Below, piece by piece: positions 1 through 5,747 of a stretch of DNA of 5,979 bases. Under the pieces are notes generated by a model. The model had not been told where the DNA came from and searched no databases. It was given only the letters and a program-made list of their open reading frames with translations. Position numbers and translations under genes: made by a program. Origin of the DNA: Lachnospiraceae bacterium UBA1201. GTDB lineage: Bacteria; Bacillota; Clostridia; Lachnospirales; Lachnospiraceae. Every line of letters begins with the position of its first letter. The first letter of the stretch is position 1. The DNA is taken from positions 1 through 5,979 of the forward strand of contig DBXX01000036.1 in assembly GCA_002309675.1 (NCBI GenBank), written 5' to 3'.

Positions 1-24
1 TACCCGGAAATAAAATTATACACC

Positions 25-50
25 TGTAACCTTTCCTTCAGGATATCGGA
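25..50 (+). promoter_or_regulatory. Candidate ECF-type promoter of the sigma/anti-sigma operon
   Basis: TGTAAC (25-30) is followed by exactly 16 nt and then CGGA (47-50). This resembles ECF sigma promoters, which usually have an AAC-containing -35 and a CGT/CGG-like -10 with about 16 nt between them. It lies 54 nt upstream of the sigma factor start, so positive autoregulation by that sigma factor is the simplest inference. The -10 side is the weaker match because CGTC would be more typical. No convincing sigma-A promoter was seen in these first 104 bases, although TTATAC near 16 could serve as a -10 whose -35 lies largely outside the window. Confidence 0.5.
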
Positions 51-104
51 GTAGATAAGTGAAAGGCTTGAAACCAAAATCTACAGAAAGGACAGGGCGC
101 ATAC

Positions 105-674
105 ATGATGAAAGACGAAGATATCATCGAGTTATACTTCGAGCGGAACGAAAGCGCGCTCGTGGAGACTTCCGACAAATACGGAAGTTACTGCCGGAGT
201 ATAGCCCGGAGAATATTGAATGACGAGGAGACGGCGAAGGAATGCCTCAACGATACGTTGTATCACAGTTGGAACGCCATCCCGCCGAAGCGGCCGAACT
301 GCCTCAAAACCTTTGTCGGAAAGATCGCACGGAATGTTTCCCTGAAGCGCATGGAGAAAGCACAGGCTGTGAAACGCGGCGGCGGAGAGGCGGCCTTAGC
401 GATCGATGAACTCGAAGAATGCGTGGCGGATATTTCCGTCCGGGATGCTGAACAGATCGAGGAGGATATGGTCATCCGCGAAGTGCTGGATCAGTTCCTG
501 GCCGGTCTGTCGAAGCAAAATCGCCGGGTATTTATGCGCCGATACTGGTATTGCAGTTCTGTTCGTGAGATCTCCTTAGCGTTCGGTCTGACCGAAAGCA
601 ATGTAAAGACAAGCCTTTCCCGATCCAGAGGAAAACTAAAAGAGGCATTGGAAAAGGCAGGTGTCGTATTATGA
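105..674 (+). CDS. ECF-type RNA polymerase sigma factor
   Basis: This is a 189-residue extracytoplasmic-function sigma factor that would direct RNA polymerase to a small set of promoters. Region 2 covers about residues 6-82 (DIIELYFERNESALVETSDK onward, ending in the KTFVGKIARNVSLKR helix that contacts the -10 and core enzyme). A variable linker follows (about 85-120), then region 4 (about 127-185), with FMRRYWYCSSVREIS and the helix-turn-helix GLTESNVKTSLSRSRGKL that reads the -35. The length is normal for the family, and the YWY..SS..EIA-like signature is typical of a large Clostridia subfamily. Two ATGs are adjacent (105 and 108). The purine-rich AGAAAGGA at 85-92 and GGACAGGG just after it do not settle which is used. 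The gene overlaps the next by ATGA, so it is probably translationally coupled to its membrane partner. The regulon is unknown. Confidence 0.93.
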   Translation: MMKDEDIIELYFERNESALVETSDKYGSYCRSIARRILNDEETAKECLNDTLYHSWNAIPPKRPNCLKTFVGKIARNVSLKRMEKAQAVKRGGGEAALAIDELEECVADISVRDAEQIEEDMVIREVLDQFLAGLSKQNRRVFMRRYWYCSSVREISLAFGLTESNVKTSLSRSRGKLKEALEKAGVVL

Positions 675-2368
675 GTAAAAAAATAGCAAAGAACCGTTTG
701 ATGAACCGAATCGGCGAAGTCGACGAAAAGTACATCAAAGAAGCACAATACACGAAAAAAGAACTGGAAAACCTGAAGCCGGACCAGGTGAGCTCGGCAT
801 TGGCCGAAGCCGAGCAAAGCGCCGGGGAGACGCTTGACGAACGACCGGTGATCCTGCCTGCGGGAAATGAAACTCCTGAGAACGATCAGGAGGTCCTGCC
901 GGTGAAAAACAACAACATCATCACGATCCTCCGCATTGCGGTCAGCGTGTCTCTCGTTGCGGCAGCGGTCCTGCTGTTCGTCTTCCTGTGGAATCCTGAC
1001 CGGGGAGCGGTCGGCACGACGACAGAGGCTGTGCCGGACACGACACAGGAGGGTACCGAGACGCAAACTGAGGCGGACACAACGCAGGAGAGCACCGAGA
1101 CCGAAGTGGACACGGAGACGACAGAGCCCGCCACGGAGGCGGCGACCGATGCCGTAACCGGAGTGGCGGTCAATGAGGAGAATTTCCCGGATCCTAACTT
1201 CCGAAGTTATGTCAAAAAATGGTTCGACCGGAATAAAGATGATATACTGGAAGATGCTGAGATCCAAGCCGTAAACGAGATCATTGTCCCGAAAGATCCC
1301 GACGGCAGCGGTGTCGACATAAGAAGTTTAAAAGGCATCGAATTCTTCACGGCATTGAAAGAACTCGACTGTTCGTATCAAGAGATAAAATCTTTGGATG
1401 TCAGTGCAAATAAAGCACTTAGATCTTTGCACTGTGATGATTCCGGTTTGGAGAGTTTGGACCTGACGGAGAACATCGCTCTGGAAGAATTCTATTGCAG
1501 CAGAACGAACTGTTCTGTCCCGAATCTCAGTAAGAATACGGCTCTCAGTTTTCTTTGGTGTTCCGATAACGGATGGGAGACGTTGGATGTGAGCCAAAAT
1601 ACTGCGCTTACATTTTTGGACTGTTCCGGGAACGCACTTAAGACACTGGACGTGAGTCATAATACTTTGTTAGAGACGCTTAATTGCAGCGGAAATCAAC
1701 TAAAGACCCTGGATGTGAGTCATAATCCCAATATGAGCTCGCTGGCCTGTAGCAATAATGAACTGGAAGTGTTGGATCTGAGCCATAATCTGTCGTTGAT
1801 CGATTTGGCATGTGGAGGAAACTTGCTGACAGATCTGGATCTCAGTGCAAATGTTTATCTGGGAACCCTGAACATCGATGAGCTACATTTGACTCAGGAA
1901 TTGAATCTGACGTATAACGAGAAACTTGTAGATTTGTCATGTCATTATTGTCGTTTGAGTGAATTGGACGTAACGCATAACCCGGAACTGGAATTCCTTC
2001 ATTGCGATTCGAATATGCTGACTTCACTGGATGTCAGTCAAAATGTTGCGTTGGCTGAGCTTAGCTGCTCGGTAAATGAACTGACCGGACTGGATGTGAG
2101 CCATAATACTGCATTGACCAAACTGCAGTGTTCGCAGAACCGGATCTCAGAGCTGGATATCCACGCGAACACAGCGCTGAAGGACATCACCTGCTTTGGG
2201 AACCTTTTGACATCGCTGGATGTAAGTGGACTATCCGAACTGGAAACCTTCATGTGCGACTATGAGATCTCGATTGTCGGGGCTGAAGAAGACGCCTGGA
2301 ATCAGTCGGCGCCACTCGAATGGGGCGTGATCAAATACACATACTATGACCGGAAGGCAGACGATTGA
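671..2368 (+). CDS. Membrane-anchored probable anti-sigma factor with EF-hand and leucine-rich-repeat ectodomain
   Basis: This 565-residue protein probably holds the upstream ECF sigma factor inactive and senses an extracellular cue. In order: a charged cytoplasmic N-terminus (1-82, including IGEVDEKYIKEA, a motif I associate with anti-sigma partners of this sigma subfamily); one membrane helix (about 83-107); a Thr/Glu-rich acidic stalk (about 116-160); NFPDPNFRSYV followed by an EF-hand-like loop at 186-197 (D186, N188, D190, E197); then 14 full LRR units of about 21 residues from L232 to 526 plus a partial fifteenth; and a short non-repeat tail to 565. The topology is type II-like with the C-terminus outside. 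The cytoplasmic part has no cysteine, so this is not a zinc-binding (ZAS) anti-sigma factor, and no RsgI-type cellulosome module is visible. The start codon overlaps the sigma stop (ATGA), which supports a pair. Anti-sigma function is inferred from context; the LRR and membrane calls are firm. Confidence 0.82.
   Translation: MSKKIAKNRLMNRIGEVDEKYIKEAQYTKKELENLKPDQVSSALAEAEQSAGETLDERPVILPAGNETPENDQEVLPVKNNNIITILRIAVSVSLVAAAVLLFVFLWNPDRGAVGTTTEAVPDTTQEGTETQTEADTTQESTETEVDTETTEPATEAATDAVTGVAVNEENFPDPNFRSYVKKWFDRNKDDILEDAEIQAVNEIIVPKDPDGSGVDIRSLKGIEFFTALKELDCSYQEIKSLDVSANKALRSLHCDDSGLESLDLTENIALEEFYCSRTNCSVPNLSKNTALSFLWCSDNGWETLDVSQNTALTFLDCSGNALKTLDVSHNTLLETLNCSGNQLKTLDVSHNPNMSSLACSNNELEVLDLSHNLSLIDLACGGNLLTDLDLSANVYLGTLNIDELHLTQELNLTYNEKLVDLSCHYCRLSELDVTHNPELEFLHCDSNMLTSLDVSQNVALAELSCSVNELTGLDVSHNTALTKLQCSQNRISELDIHANTALKDITCFGNLLTSLDVSGLSELETFMCDYEISIVGAEEDAWNQSAPLEWGVIKYTYYDRKADD
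1364..2260 (+). repeat. Tandem 63-bp coding repeats (21-residue LRRs with a cysteine ladder)
   Basis: The encoded repeats follow LxCSxNxLxxLDVSxNxxLxx. The ladder cysteines are C234, 255, 276, 297, 318, 339, 360, 381, 424, 445, 466, 487, 508 and 529: a strict 21-residue period except across unit 9 (400-421). That unit is 22 residues long and has I402-D403 in place of the cysteine. Extra cysteines occur at 281 and 427. The pattern fits the bacterial 21-residue LRR class with L or C at the same strand position (described as IRREKO-type in the LRR literature, from memory). The DNA copies have diverged, so this is not a recent expansion. Confidence 0.88.
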
Positions 2369-2374
2369 TAGCCG

Positions 2375-2410
2375 AATGCCGGGGGGCAGTTATGTCCCCC
2401 GGCATTTATT
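2375..2410 (+). terminator. Rho-independent terminator of the sigma/anti-sigma operon
   Basis: AATGCCGGGGG (2375-2385) pairs perfectly with CCCCCGGCATT (2396-2406) across a 10-nt loop, beginning six bases after the anti-sigma stop codon. The T-run is short (TTTATT), so termination may be incomplete, but the 11-bp GC-rich stem is strong. Confidence 0.8.
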
Positions 2411-2433
2411 GTGGGACTGAGGCCGATGTTATG

Positions 2434-2462
2434 GTGACAAAAAGAACCGTCCCCGCTGTCAC
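2434..2462 (+). repeat. Solo GAACCGTCCCC-type palindromic repeat
   Basis: GTGACA (2434-2439) and TGTCAC (2457-2462) form a perfect 6-bp inverted pair around an asymmetric core containing GAACCGTCCCC. The same core and similar arms form both ends of the palindromic element at 5351-5712; this copy has the orientation of that element's right end. It stands alone, with no partner end or transposase in this intergenic region. From memory, repeats with this core are common in Clostridia near IS200-like (REP-associated tyrosine) transposases; no such gene is present in the window. Confidence 0.75.
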
Positions 2463-2498
2463 GTTCGCAAGCGACGCTCTACGGTCACATGGCTCACT

Positions 2499-2516
2499 GC
2501 TTGCAATTCTGCAAGC
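2499..2516 (+). promoter_or_regulatory. Candidate activator-binding dyad upstream of the kinase gene
   Basis: GCTTGCA-ATTC-TGCAAGC is a perfect 7-bp dyad. Its inner form CTTGCA-N4-TGCAAG (2500-2515) recurs at 5728-5743 with one base changed. In both places exactly 27 nt separate the dyad from the -10 hexamer, which puts the dyad at roughly -55 to -40. That is where an OmpR/PhoB-type activator would contact a promoter with a poor -35. The regulator is not identified; the response regulator at 4584-5255 is the obvious candidate (inference). Confidence 0.5.
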
Positions 2517-2519
2517 GGG

Positions 2520-2548
2520 TAGATTCTCATGTAAAAATGTGCTAATAT
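2520..2548 (+). promoter_or_regulatory. Candidate extended -10 promoter of the two-component operon
   Basis: TGC-TAATAT (2540-2548) is an extended -10 element. At 17-bp spacing the -35 position reads TAGATT (2520-2525), a poor match to TTGACA, which suggests dependence on the extended -10 and perhaps on an activator at the dyad upstream. Transcription would begin near 2554-2556 and leave a leader of about 80 nt. Confidence 0.5.
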
Positions 2549-2552
2549 GTTG

Positions 2553-2575
2553 TCGAGGGTCTGTGTGGCTCTCGA
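2553..2575 (+). promoter_or_regulatory. Predicted 5'-end stem-loop of the kinase mRNA leader
   Basis: TCGAGGGTC (2553-2561) can pair with GGCTCTCGA (2567-2575) through nine pairs, two of them G-U, around a TGTGT loop. It starts at or next to the predicted transcription start, where stem-loops often protect mRNA. No known riboswitch family was recognised. Confidence 0.35.
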
Positions 2576-2611
2576 TAATTCATTTGTGTGGAAAGGTTTT
2601 TTAAGGGGGGT

Positions 2612-2628
2612 TCTCCTGAAGCAGGAGA
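2612..2628 (+). promoter_or_regulatory. Hairpin sequestering the kinase ribosome binding site
   Basis: TCTCCTG (2612-2618) and CAGGAGA (2622-2628) form a perfect 7-bp stem with an AAG loop. The 3' arm contains AGGAG (2623-2627), the Shine-Dalgarno sequence placed 8 nt before the ATG at 2636. An overlapping alternative pairing of AGGGG in the preceding G-run with CTCCT (2613-2617) would release the site. Confidence 0.5.
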
Positions 2629-2635
2629 TAAGGGT

Positions 2636-4594
2636 ATGATCGAAAAGAAACAAAACAAATTACTAAATCAGTTCCTGGGACTGTTTATGCCGTTCCTGGT
2701 CGTGATTTTCATAGGGGCATTCTATGTTTACACCAACGGGCGAATGCAGACCTCTGCTGACATGCAGGGCATTGGCCCGAAGGACGGCATCGCCGACGTG
2801 CGGGAGTACCCGCTGGACGAAAAGGTCCACCATCTGGTCAATGACTGGGACTATTTTCCGGGAAAATTATATACGCCGGAGGACTTCGTCGACGAAGCCA
2901 CAGCGCCGGTGAAGGCGAAACCGAACGAGAAGGACATGAACCTGGGAACGTACCGCGTGCGCATTTTAGCAAAGCCGCATACGTATCTGATGCTCGCCAG
3001 CTACACCATCGATTACAGTATGCGTGTATTTGTCGACGGCGAGGAGGTCCTGAACGTGGGCCGTGTCACGGATGATCCGAAAACGACCATCCACGACGGA
3101 CATTATGTAACGATACCGTTCTACACCGGCGAGGGTGAGACGGAGATCATTTACCAGTACGCAAACTTCATGCATAGGGACGGTGGCTTCATCCAGTCGA
3201 CCACGATCGGCACGCCGCAGCAGATCGATAAATATGTGCGCAGCATGACGCTGTACTCTCTGTTCACGGGCGGCGGCCTGATCTTCCTGGCGTTCTATTT
3301 CCTGCTGTATGCTACGTACCAGCGCAACCGCGAATACGGCGTTCTGGCCCTGTGCTGTCTGCTCATGGCCTTCCGGAATTCGCACTTTATCAATGAATTC
3401 CTGCGCCCGGAGGGCTTCCCCTTCGAGCTACATTACCGCATCTTCATCTACACCGTGTCCACGATCCCTGCCATGGGCGTCTTCGTGCCCGCGGCTTATT
3501 TCCCGAAGGTGCTGAATAAATGGATCGAGCGTATTTTCCTCATGCTTTGCGCTGTGTCCGTGATCCTGCATTTTACGCTCCCGACGGAGTCACTTGTGGA
3601 CCTGTGCCACATTTGCTATTACTTCAGCGCGGCCTTCCTGCCGATCATCGTTTTCTCCTTCATTCGTTACTATGTGAAGAAGAGGAAAATCGAAAGAACG
3701 GAGGTCTTGACGATCATTACCATCATTTTGCTGTACTGGTCCATGATCTTTGAGAGTCTGAATTCGGGCAATAACTCGCTGATTGCGCATTTCGGTACTA
3801 CGCCGTTTATGATGCTAATCTGCGTTTTGGGTCTGTCGATCGCGACGAACGTGAAGATCGAGCGGCGCATGGAACTGCTCACCGAAGAGCAGCATAAGAA
3901 TGAGACGCTGGAGAAGATGAACGCCATGAACCGCGATTTCCTGCAGACCGTGGCGCATGAACTCAAGACACCGCTAGCCGTCATCTCGGGCTACGCCCAG
4001 TTGACGCAGATGCAGATCGAAAAAGGTATGCTTTCGCCGCAGACGCCGGAGCGCCTGCAGAGCATCCGCTCCGAGGCGGACCGCTTAGGCGCCATGGTGG
4101 CAAATCTCATGGCATTTACCTATGGCAAGACCACCGAGGTAGAACTGCACATGGTCGACCCTGCGGAACTCCTAAAGAGCGCTGCATTGATCGGTGAACC
4201 CATCTGCGAGAAGAAGGGCAATAAACTCACGACCGAGTGTACCACGCGGGCCATGGCACACGGAAATTTCGAACTACTGTTACAAGTCATGATCAACCTA
4301 CTCGTAAACGGAAACCGCCATACACAGGATGGCGAACTGAAAATAACCGCTCGCGATGAAGGGAAATATGTTGCATTTACCGTGTCCGACACCGGATCCG
4401 GCATGGAGCCGGAGGTGGCGGAACACGTATTCGAGCGTGGCTACTCGAAGGACGGCGGAAGCGGCCTAGGCCTGGCTATCTGCCGGGATACCGTGAAGAT
4501 GCACGGCGGGCAGATCGAGCTTCTGTCGACCGGCCCTGAGGGCACGACGTTTGAGATACTGATACCGAGAGAGGAGGATGGCAATGGGCTATAA
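2636..4594 (+). CDS. Membrane sensor histidine kinase, 7TMR-DISM type
   Basis: This 652-residue kinase should autophosphorylate on a histidine in response to an extracellular ligand and pass the phosphate to the regulator encoded next. In order: membrane helix 11-31; an extracytoplasmic domain (about 35-200) with a jelly-roll-like strand pattern (LGTYRVRIL, YSMRVFVDGEEVLNVG, TEIIYQYANF) resembling 7TMR-DISM extracellular domains; seven membrane helices (about 205-405) as in 7TMR-DISM_7TM; a short coiled linker (about 408-430); a HisKA dimerisation helix with AHELKTPLAV, catalytic H441; and a HATPase domain with N-box NLLVNGNRHT (554-563), G1 DTGSGM (585-590) and G2 GGSGLGLAI (607-615). All catalytic motifs are intact. 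ATG 2636 is chosen because AGGAG lies 8 nt upstream; an in-frame GTG at 2588 would add 16 residues unlike a signal or domain. The ligand is unknown; the fold suggests a small molecule or carbohydrate-like compound (inference). Confidence 0.92.
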   Translation: MIEKKQNKLLNQFLGLFMPFLVVIFIGAFYVYTNGRMQTSADMQGIGPKDGIADVREYPLDEKVHHLVNDWDYFPGKLYTPEDFVDEATAPVKAKPNEKDMNLGTYRVRILAKPHTYLMLASYTIDYSMRVFVDGEEVLNVGRVTDDPKTTIHDGHYVTIPFYTGEGETEIIYQYANFMHRDGGFIQSTTIGTPQQIDKYVRSMTLYSLFTGGGLIFLAFYFLLYATYQRNREYGVLALCCLLMAFRNSHFINEFLRPEGFPFELHYRIFIYTVSTIPAMGVFVPAAYFPKVLNKWIERIFLMLCAVSVILHFTLPTESLVDLCHICYYFSAAFLPIIVFSFIRYYVKKRKIERTEVLTIITIILLYWSMIFESLNSGNNSLIAHFGTTPFMMLICVLGLSIATNVKIERRMELLTEEQHKNETLEKMNAMNRDFLQTVAHELKTPLAVISGYAQLTQMQIEKGMLSPQTPERLQSIRSEADRLGAMVANLMAFTYGKTTEVELHMVDPAELLKSAALIGEPICEKKGNKLTTECTTRAMAHGNFELLLQVMINLLVNGNRHTQDGELKITARDEGKYVAFTVSDTGSGMEPEVAEHVFERGYSKDGGSGLGLAICRDTVKMHGGQIELLSTGPEGTTFEILIPREEDGNGL

Positions 4595-5255
4595 GGTTCT
4601 TCTGGTGGAAGATAACCCGCATATCATGGAGATCAACCACGAGGCGCTGATGATGGCGGATTATGACGTCCTCGAGGCTTTTGATGGTAAGCAGTGCATG
4701 GAACAACTGCGGTCGGGCGATGTGGACCTGGTGGTTTTGGATATCATGCTTCCCGACAGCGACGGCATAACGTTGTGCCGCCAGATCAAGCAGAACTACG
4801 ATGTTCCGATCCTGTTCCTGTCCGCACTTGGGGAAAATGAGCAGATCATTCGCGCGCTTCGTGAGGGCGGAGACGACTATATGACGAAGCCCTACGACCT
4901 GGGCGTCCTGCTGGCGCACGTGGAGGCACGCCTGCGTGACTCGCAGAGTAAGAAGCGTATCATTTATTACGACGGGCTGAAACTGGACACCGTCGCCATG
5001 GTCGCCTTCTTCGGCGATGCTGACCTGCTGCTGACGAAGAAAGAGTTTTCCCTGCTCATGGTGCTGGCTACCCGCGGCACGCATCCGCTATCGAAAGAGG
5101 AATTATGCCAATACATTTGGAATTCATCTGCGCAGCTCTGTTGCAATGCGCTGTACACGACGATCTCCCGCCTCAACAAGAAACTTCTGAACGCCGGCGT
5201 AGAACTGACGGCCGAAATGGTCGGTAACGACGGATATATATTGACCGAGATATAA
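4584..5255 (+). CDS. OmpR/PhoB-family response regulator
   Basis: This 223-residue DNA-binding regulator is the likely phosphorylation target of the preceding kinase. The receiver domain (1-about 118) shows the acidic pair E9-D10, phosphoacceptor D53 in VVLDIMLPDSDG, S80 in ILFLSAL and K102 in TKPYD: a complete active site. The winged-helix domain (about 127-223) includes LLTKKEFSLLMVLA, the recognition-helix region ALYTTISRLNKKL, and a wing ending NDGYIL instead of the usual GVGY-L. ATG 4584 is preferred over the in-frame ATG at 4578, because AGGAGG (4572-4577) abuts 4578 but sits 6 nt before 4584. The chosen start overlaps the kinase stop by 11 bases, so translation is probably coupled. The target sites are unknown; dyads at 2499 and 5728 are candidates. 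Confidence 0.93.
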   Translation: MGYKVLLVEDNPHIMEINHEALMMADYDVLEAFDGKQCMEQLRSGDVDLVVLDIMLPDSDGITLCRQIKQNYDVPILFLSALGENEQIIRALREGGDDYMTKPYDLGVLLAHVEARLRDSQSKKRIIYYDGLKLDTVAMVAFFGDADLLLTKKEFSLLMVLATRGTHPLSKEELCQYIWNSSAQLCCNALYTTISRLNKKLLNAGVELTAEMVGNDGYILTEI

Positions 5256-5303
5256 TTTATTACTAGCTAGCGTATTAACTCCTTTGTAGAATAAATCCCC
5301 AAA

Positions 5304-5350
5304 GAAACAGAGTCCGGCTCTCGGGAGAAGCCGGGCTCTGTTTCGTTTTA
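5304..5350 (+). terminator. Rho-independent terminator of the two-component operon
   Basis: GAAACAGAG-T-CCGGCT (5304-5318) pairs with AGCCGG-G-CTCTGTTTC (5329-5344), a stem of about 16 bp with one T-G wobble, followed by GTTTTA. It lies 48 nt after the regulator stop codon. The palindromic element begins directly after its T-tract. Confidence 0.88.
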
Positions 5351-5382
5351 TGTGACAATGGGGACGGTTCCATTTGACACAT
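5351..5382 (-). repeat. Left terminal inverted repeat, GAACCGTCCCC type
   Basis: This 32-base end reads GGGGACGGTTCC on the + strand and is the reverse complement of 5681-5712 except at position 5355. The mismatch breaks its internal TGTG/CACA symmetry, so it may be slightly decayed compared with the right end. Confidence 0.88.
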
Positions 5383-5506
5383 TTTGGTTGTGAGCTGCCG
5401 TGGGCGGTGTACCCTTCCGCGTGCTACGATCTCTCCCGGTCAATTCGCTCGTTGTGGAAAACATGCCGCTCGTTCAAAGTCGGATTCGAGGGGGCCCGCT
5501 TCGACA

Positions 5507-5571
5507 GAGGCCGTTTTCTTGATGAAAACGACCTCAGCTCGCGCGAAAAGCGATCTCGGAAATCGCTTTTC
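5507..5571. repeat. Two short hairpins at the centre of the palindrome
   Basis: GAGG-C-CGTTTTC (5507-5518) pairs with GAAAACG-A-CCTC (5524-5535), 11 pairs with one C-A mismatch and a 5-nt loop. GAAAAGCGAT (5545-5554) pairs perfectly with ATCGCTTTTC (5562-5571) around 7 nt. Together they would make a forked tip on the long hairpin. Confidence 0.65.
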
Positions 5572-5680
5572 TCCCCTCATCCGACTCCTCGCTTGCGGTG
5601 TTTTCCTACAGCTCGTTCATATGCCGGTCGAGATCGTAGCACGCGGAAGCACCGCCTCGCGGCAGCGCGACGTTTTGCGG

Positions 5681-5712
5681 ATGTGTCAAATGGAACCGTC
5701 CCCATTGACACA
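5681..5712 (+). repeat. Right terminal inverted repeat, GAACCGTCCCC type
   Basis: TGTGTCAA and TTGACACA form perfect 8-bp arms around a core containing GGAACCGTCCCC. This is the most regular of the three copies in the window and has the same orientation as the solo copy at 2434-2462. Confidence 0.88.
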
Positions 5713-5727
5713 CAACGACGACACATT

Positions 5728-5743
5728 CTTGCAATCTTGTAAG
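5728..5743 (+). promoter_or_regulatory. Second candidate activator-binding dyad
   Basis: CTTGCA-ATCT-TGTAAG is the counterpart of the dyad at 2500-2515, with one base breaking perfect symmetry (a G-T pair). It ends exactly 27 nt before the -10 of the next promoter, as in the first copy. It also reads as a direct repeat, CTTG-N4-CTTG. It lies 15 nt outside the palindromic element, so it is not part of the 32-bp end. Confidence 0.5.
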
Positions 5744-5747
5744 GAAT

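Larger units (their letters stand above)
5351..5712. mobile_element. 362-bp non-autonomous palindromic (MITE-like) element
   Basis: The ends are 32-bp inverted repeats (5351-5382 and 5681-5712), identical except at one position. The symmetry continues inward. GCTGCCG-TGGGCGGTG (5394-5409) matches the complement of 5650-5666 with one indel and one mismatch. A 20-base block (5414-5433) is perfectly complementary to 5630-5649. GGAAAACA (5456-5463) matches TGTTTTCC (5599-5606), and AGTCGGA (5479-5485) matches TCCGACT (5580-5586). Nearly the whole element could fold into one long hairpin. No transposase or credible gene is inside: open frames on both strands cross the inverted arms and lack ribosome sites and domains. 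No target duplication is visible. It occupies most of the gene-free stretch 5256-5848. It could be a MITE, or two REP-like units in inverted orientation; the transposase supplied in trans is unknown. Confidence 0.75.

Noticed and set aside
491..1267. A 258-residue open frame on the - strand
   Set aside because: It is antisense to the sigma factor and the start of the anti-sigma gene, both of which have clear domains, and its Arg/Cys-rich composition is typical of a shadow frame.
671..2368. RsgI-like cellulosome anti-sigma factor
   Set aside because: The ectodomain is EF-hand plus LRR, with no carbohydrate-binding or PA14-type module, and the N-terminus does not show the RsgI pattern I know.
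2365..2604. A 79-residue + strand frame overlapping the anti-sigma stop
   Set aside because: It reads through a terminator, a repeat, the dyad and the promoter, and has no domain or plausible ribosome site.
2588..2635. Upstream in-frame GTG start for the kinase
   Set aside because: The extra 16 residues would translate through the hairpin and the AGGAG that serves the ATG at 2636, and no good ribosome site serves the GTG.
4476..5084. A 202-residue open frame on the - strand
   Set aside because: It is antisense to the kinase C-terminus and the regulator, whose catalytic motifs are all intact on the + strand.
5351..5712. CRISPR array or integron attC site
   Set aside because: There is a single pair of inverted ends with no direct repeats and spacers, and no attC core sites or integrase nearby.
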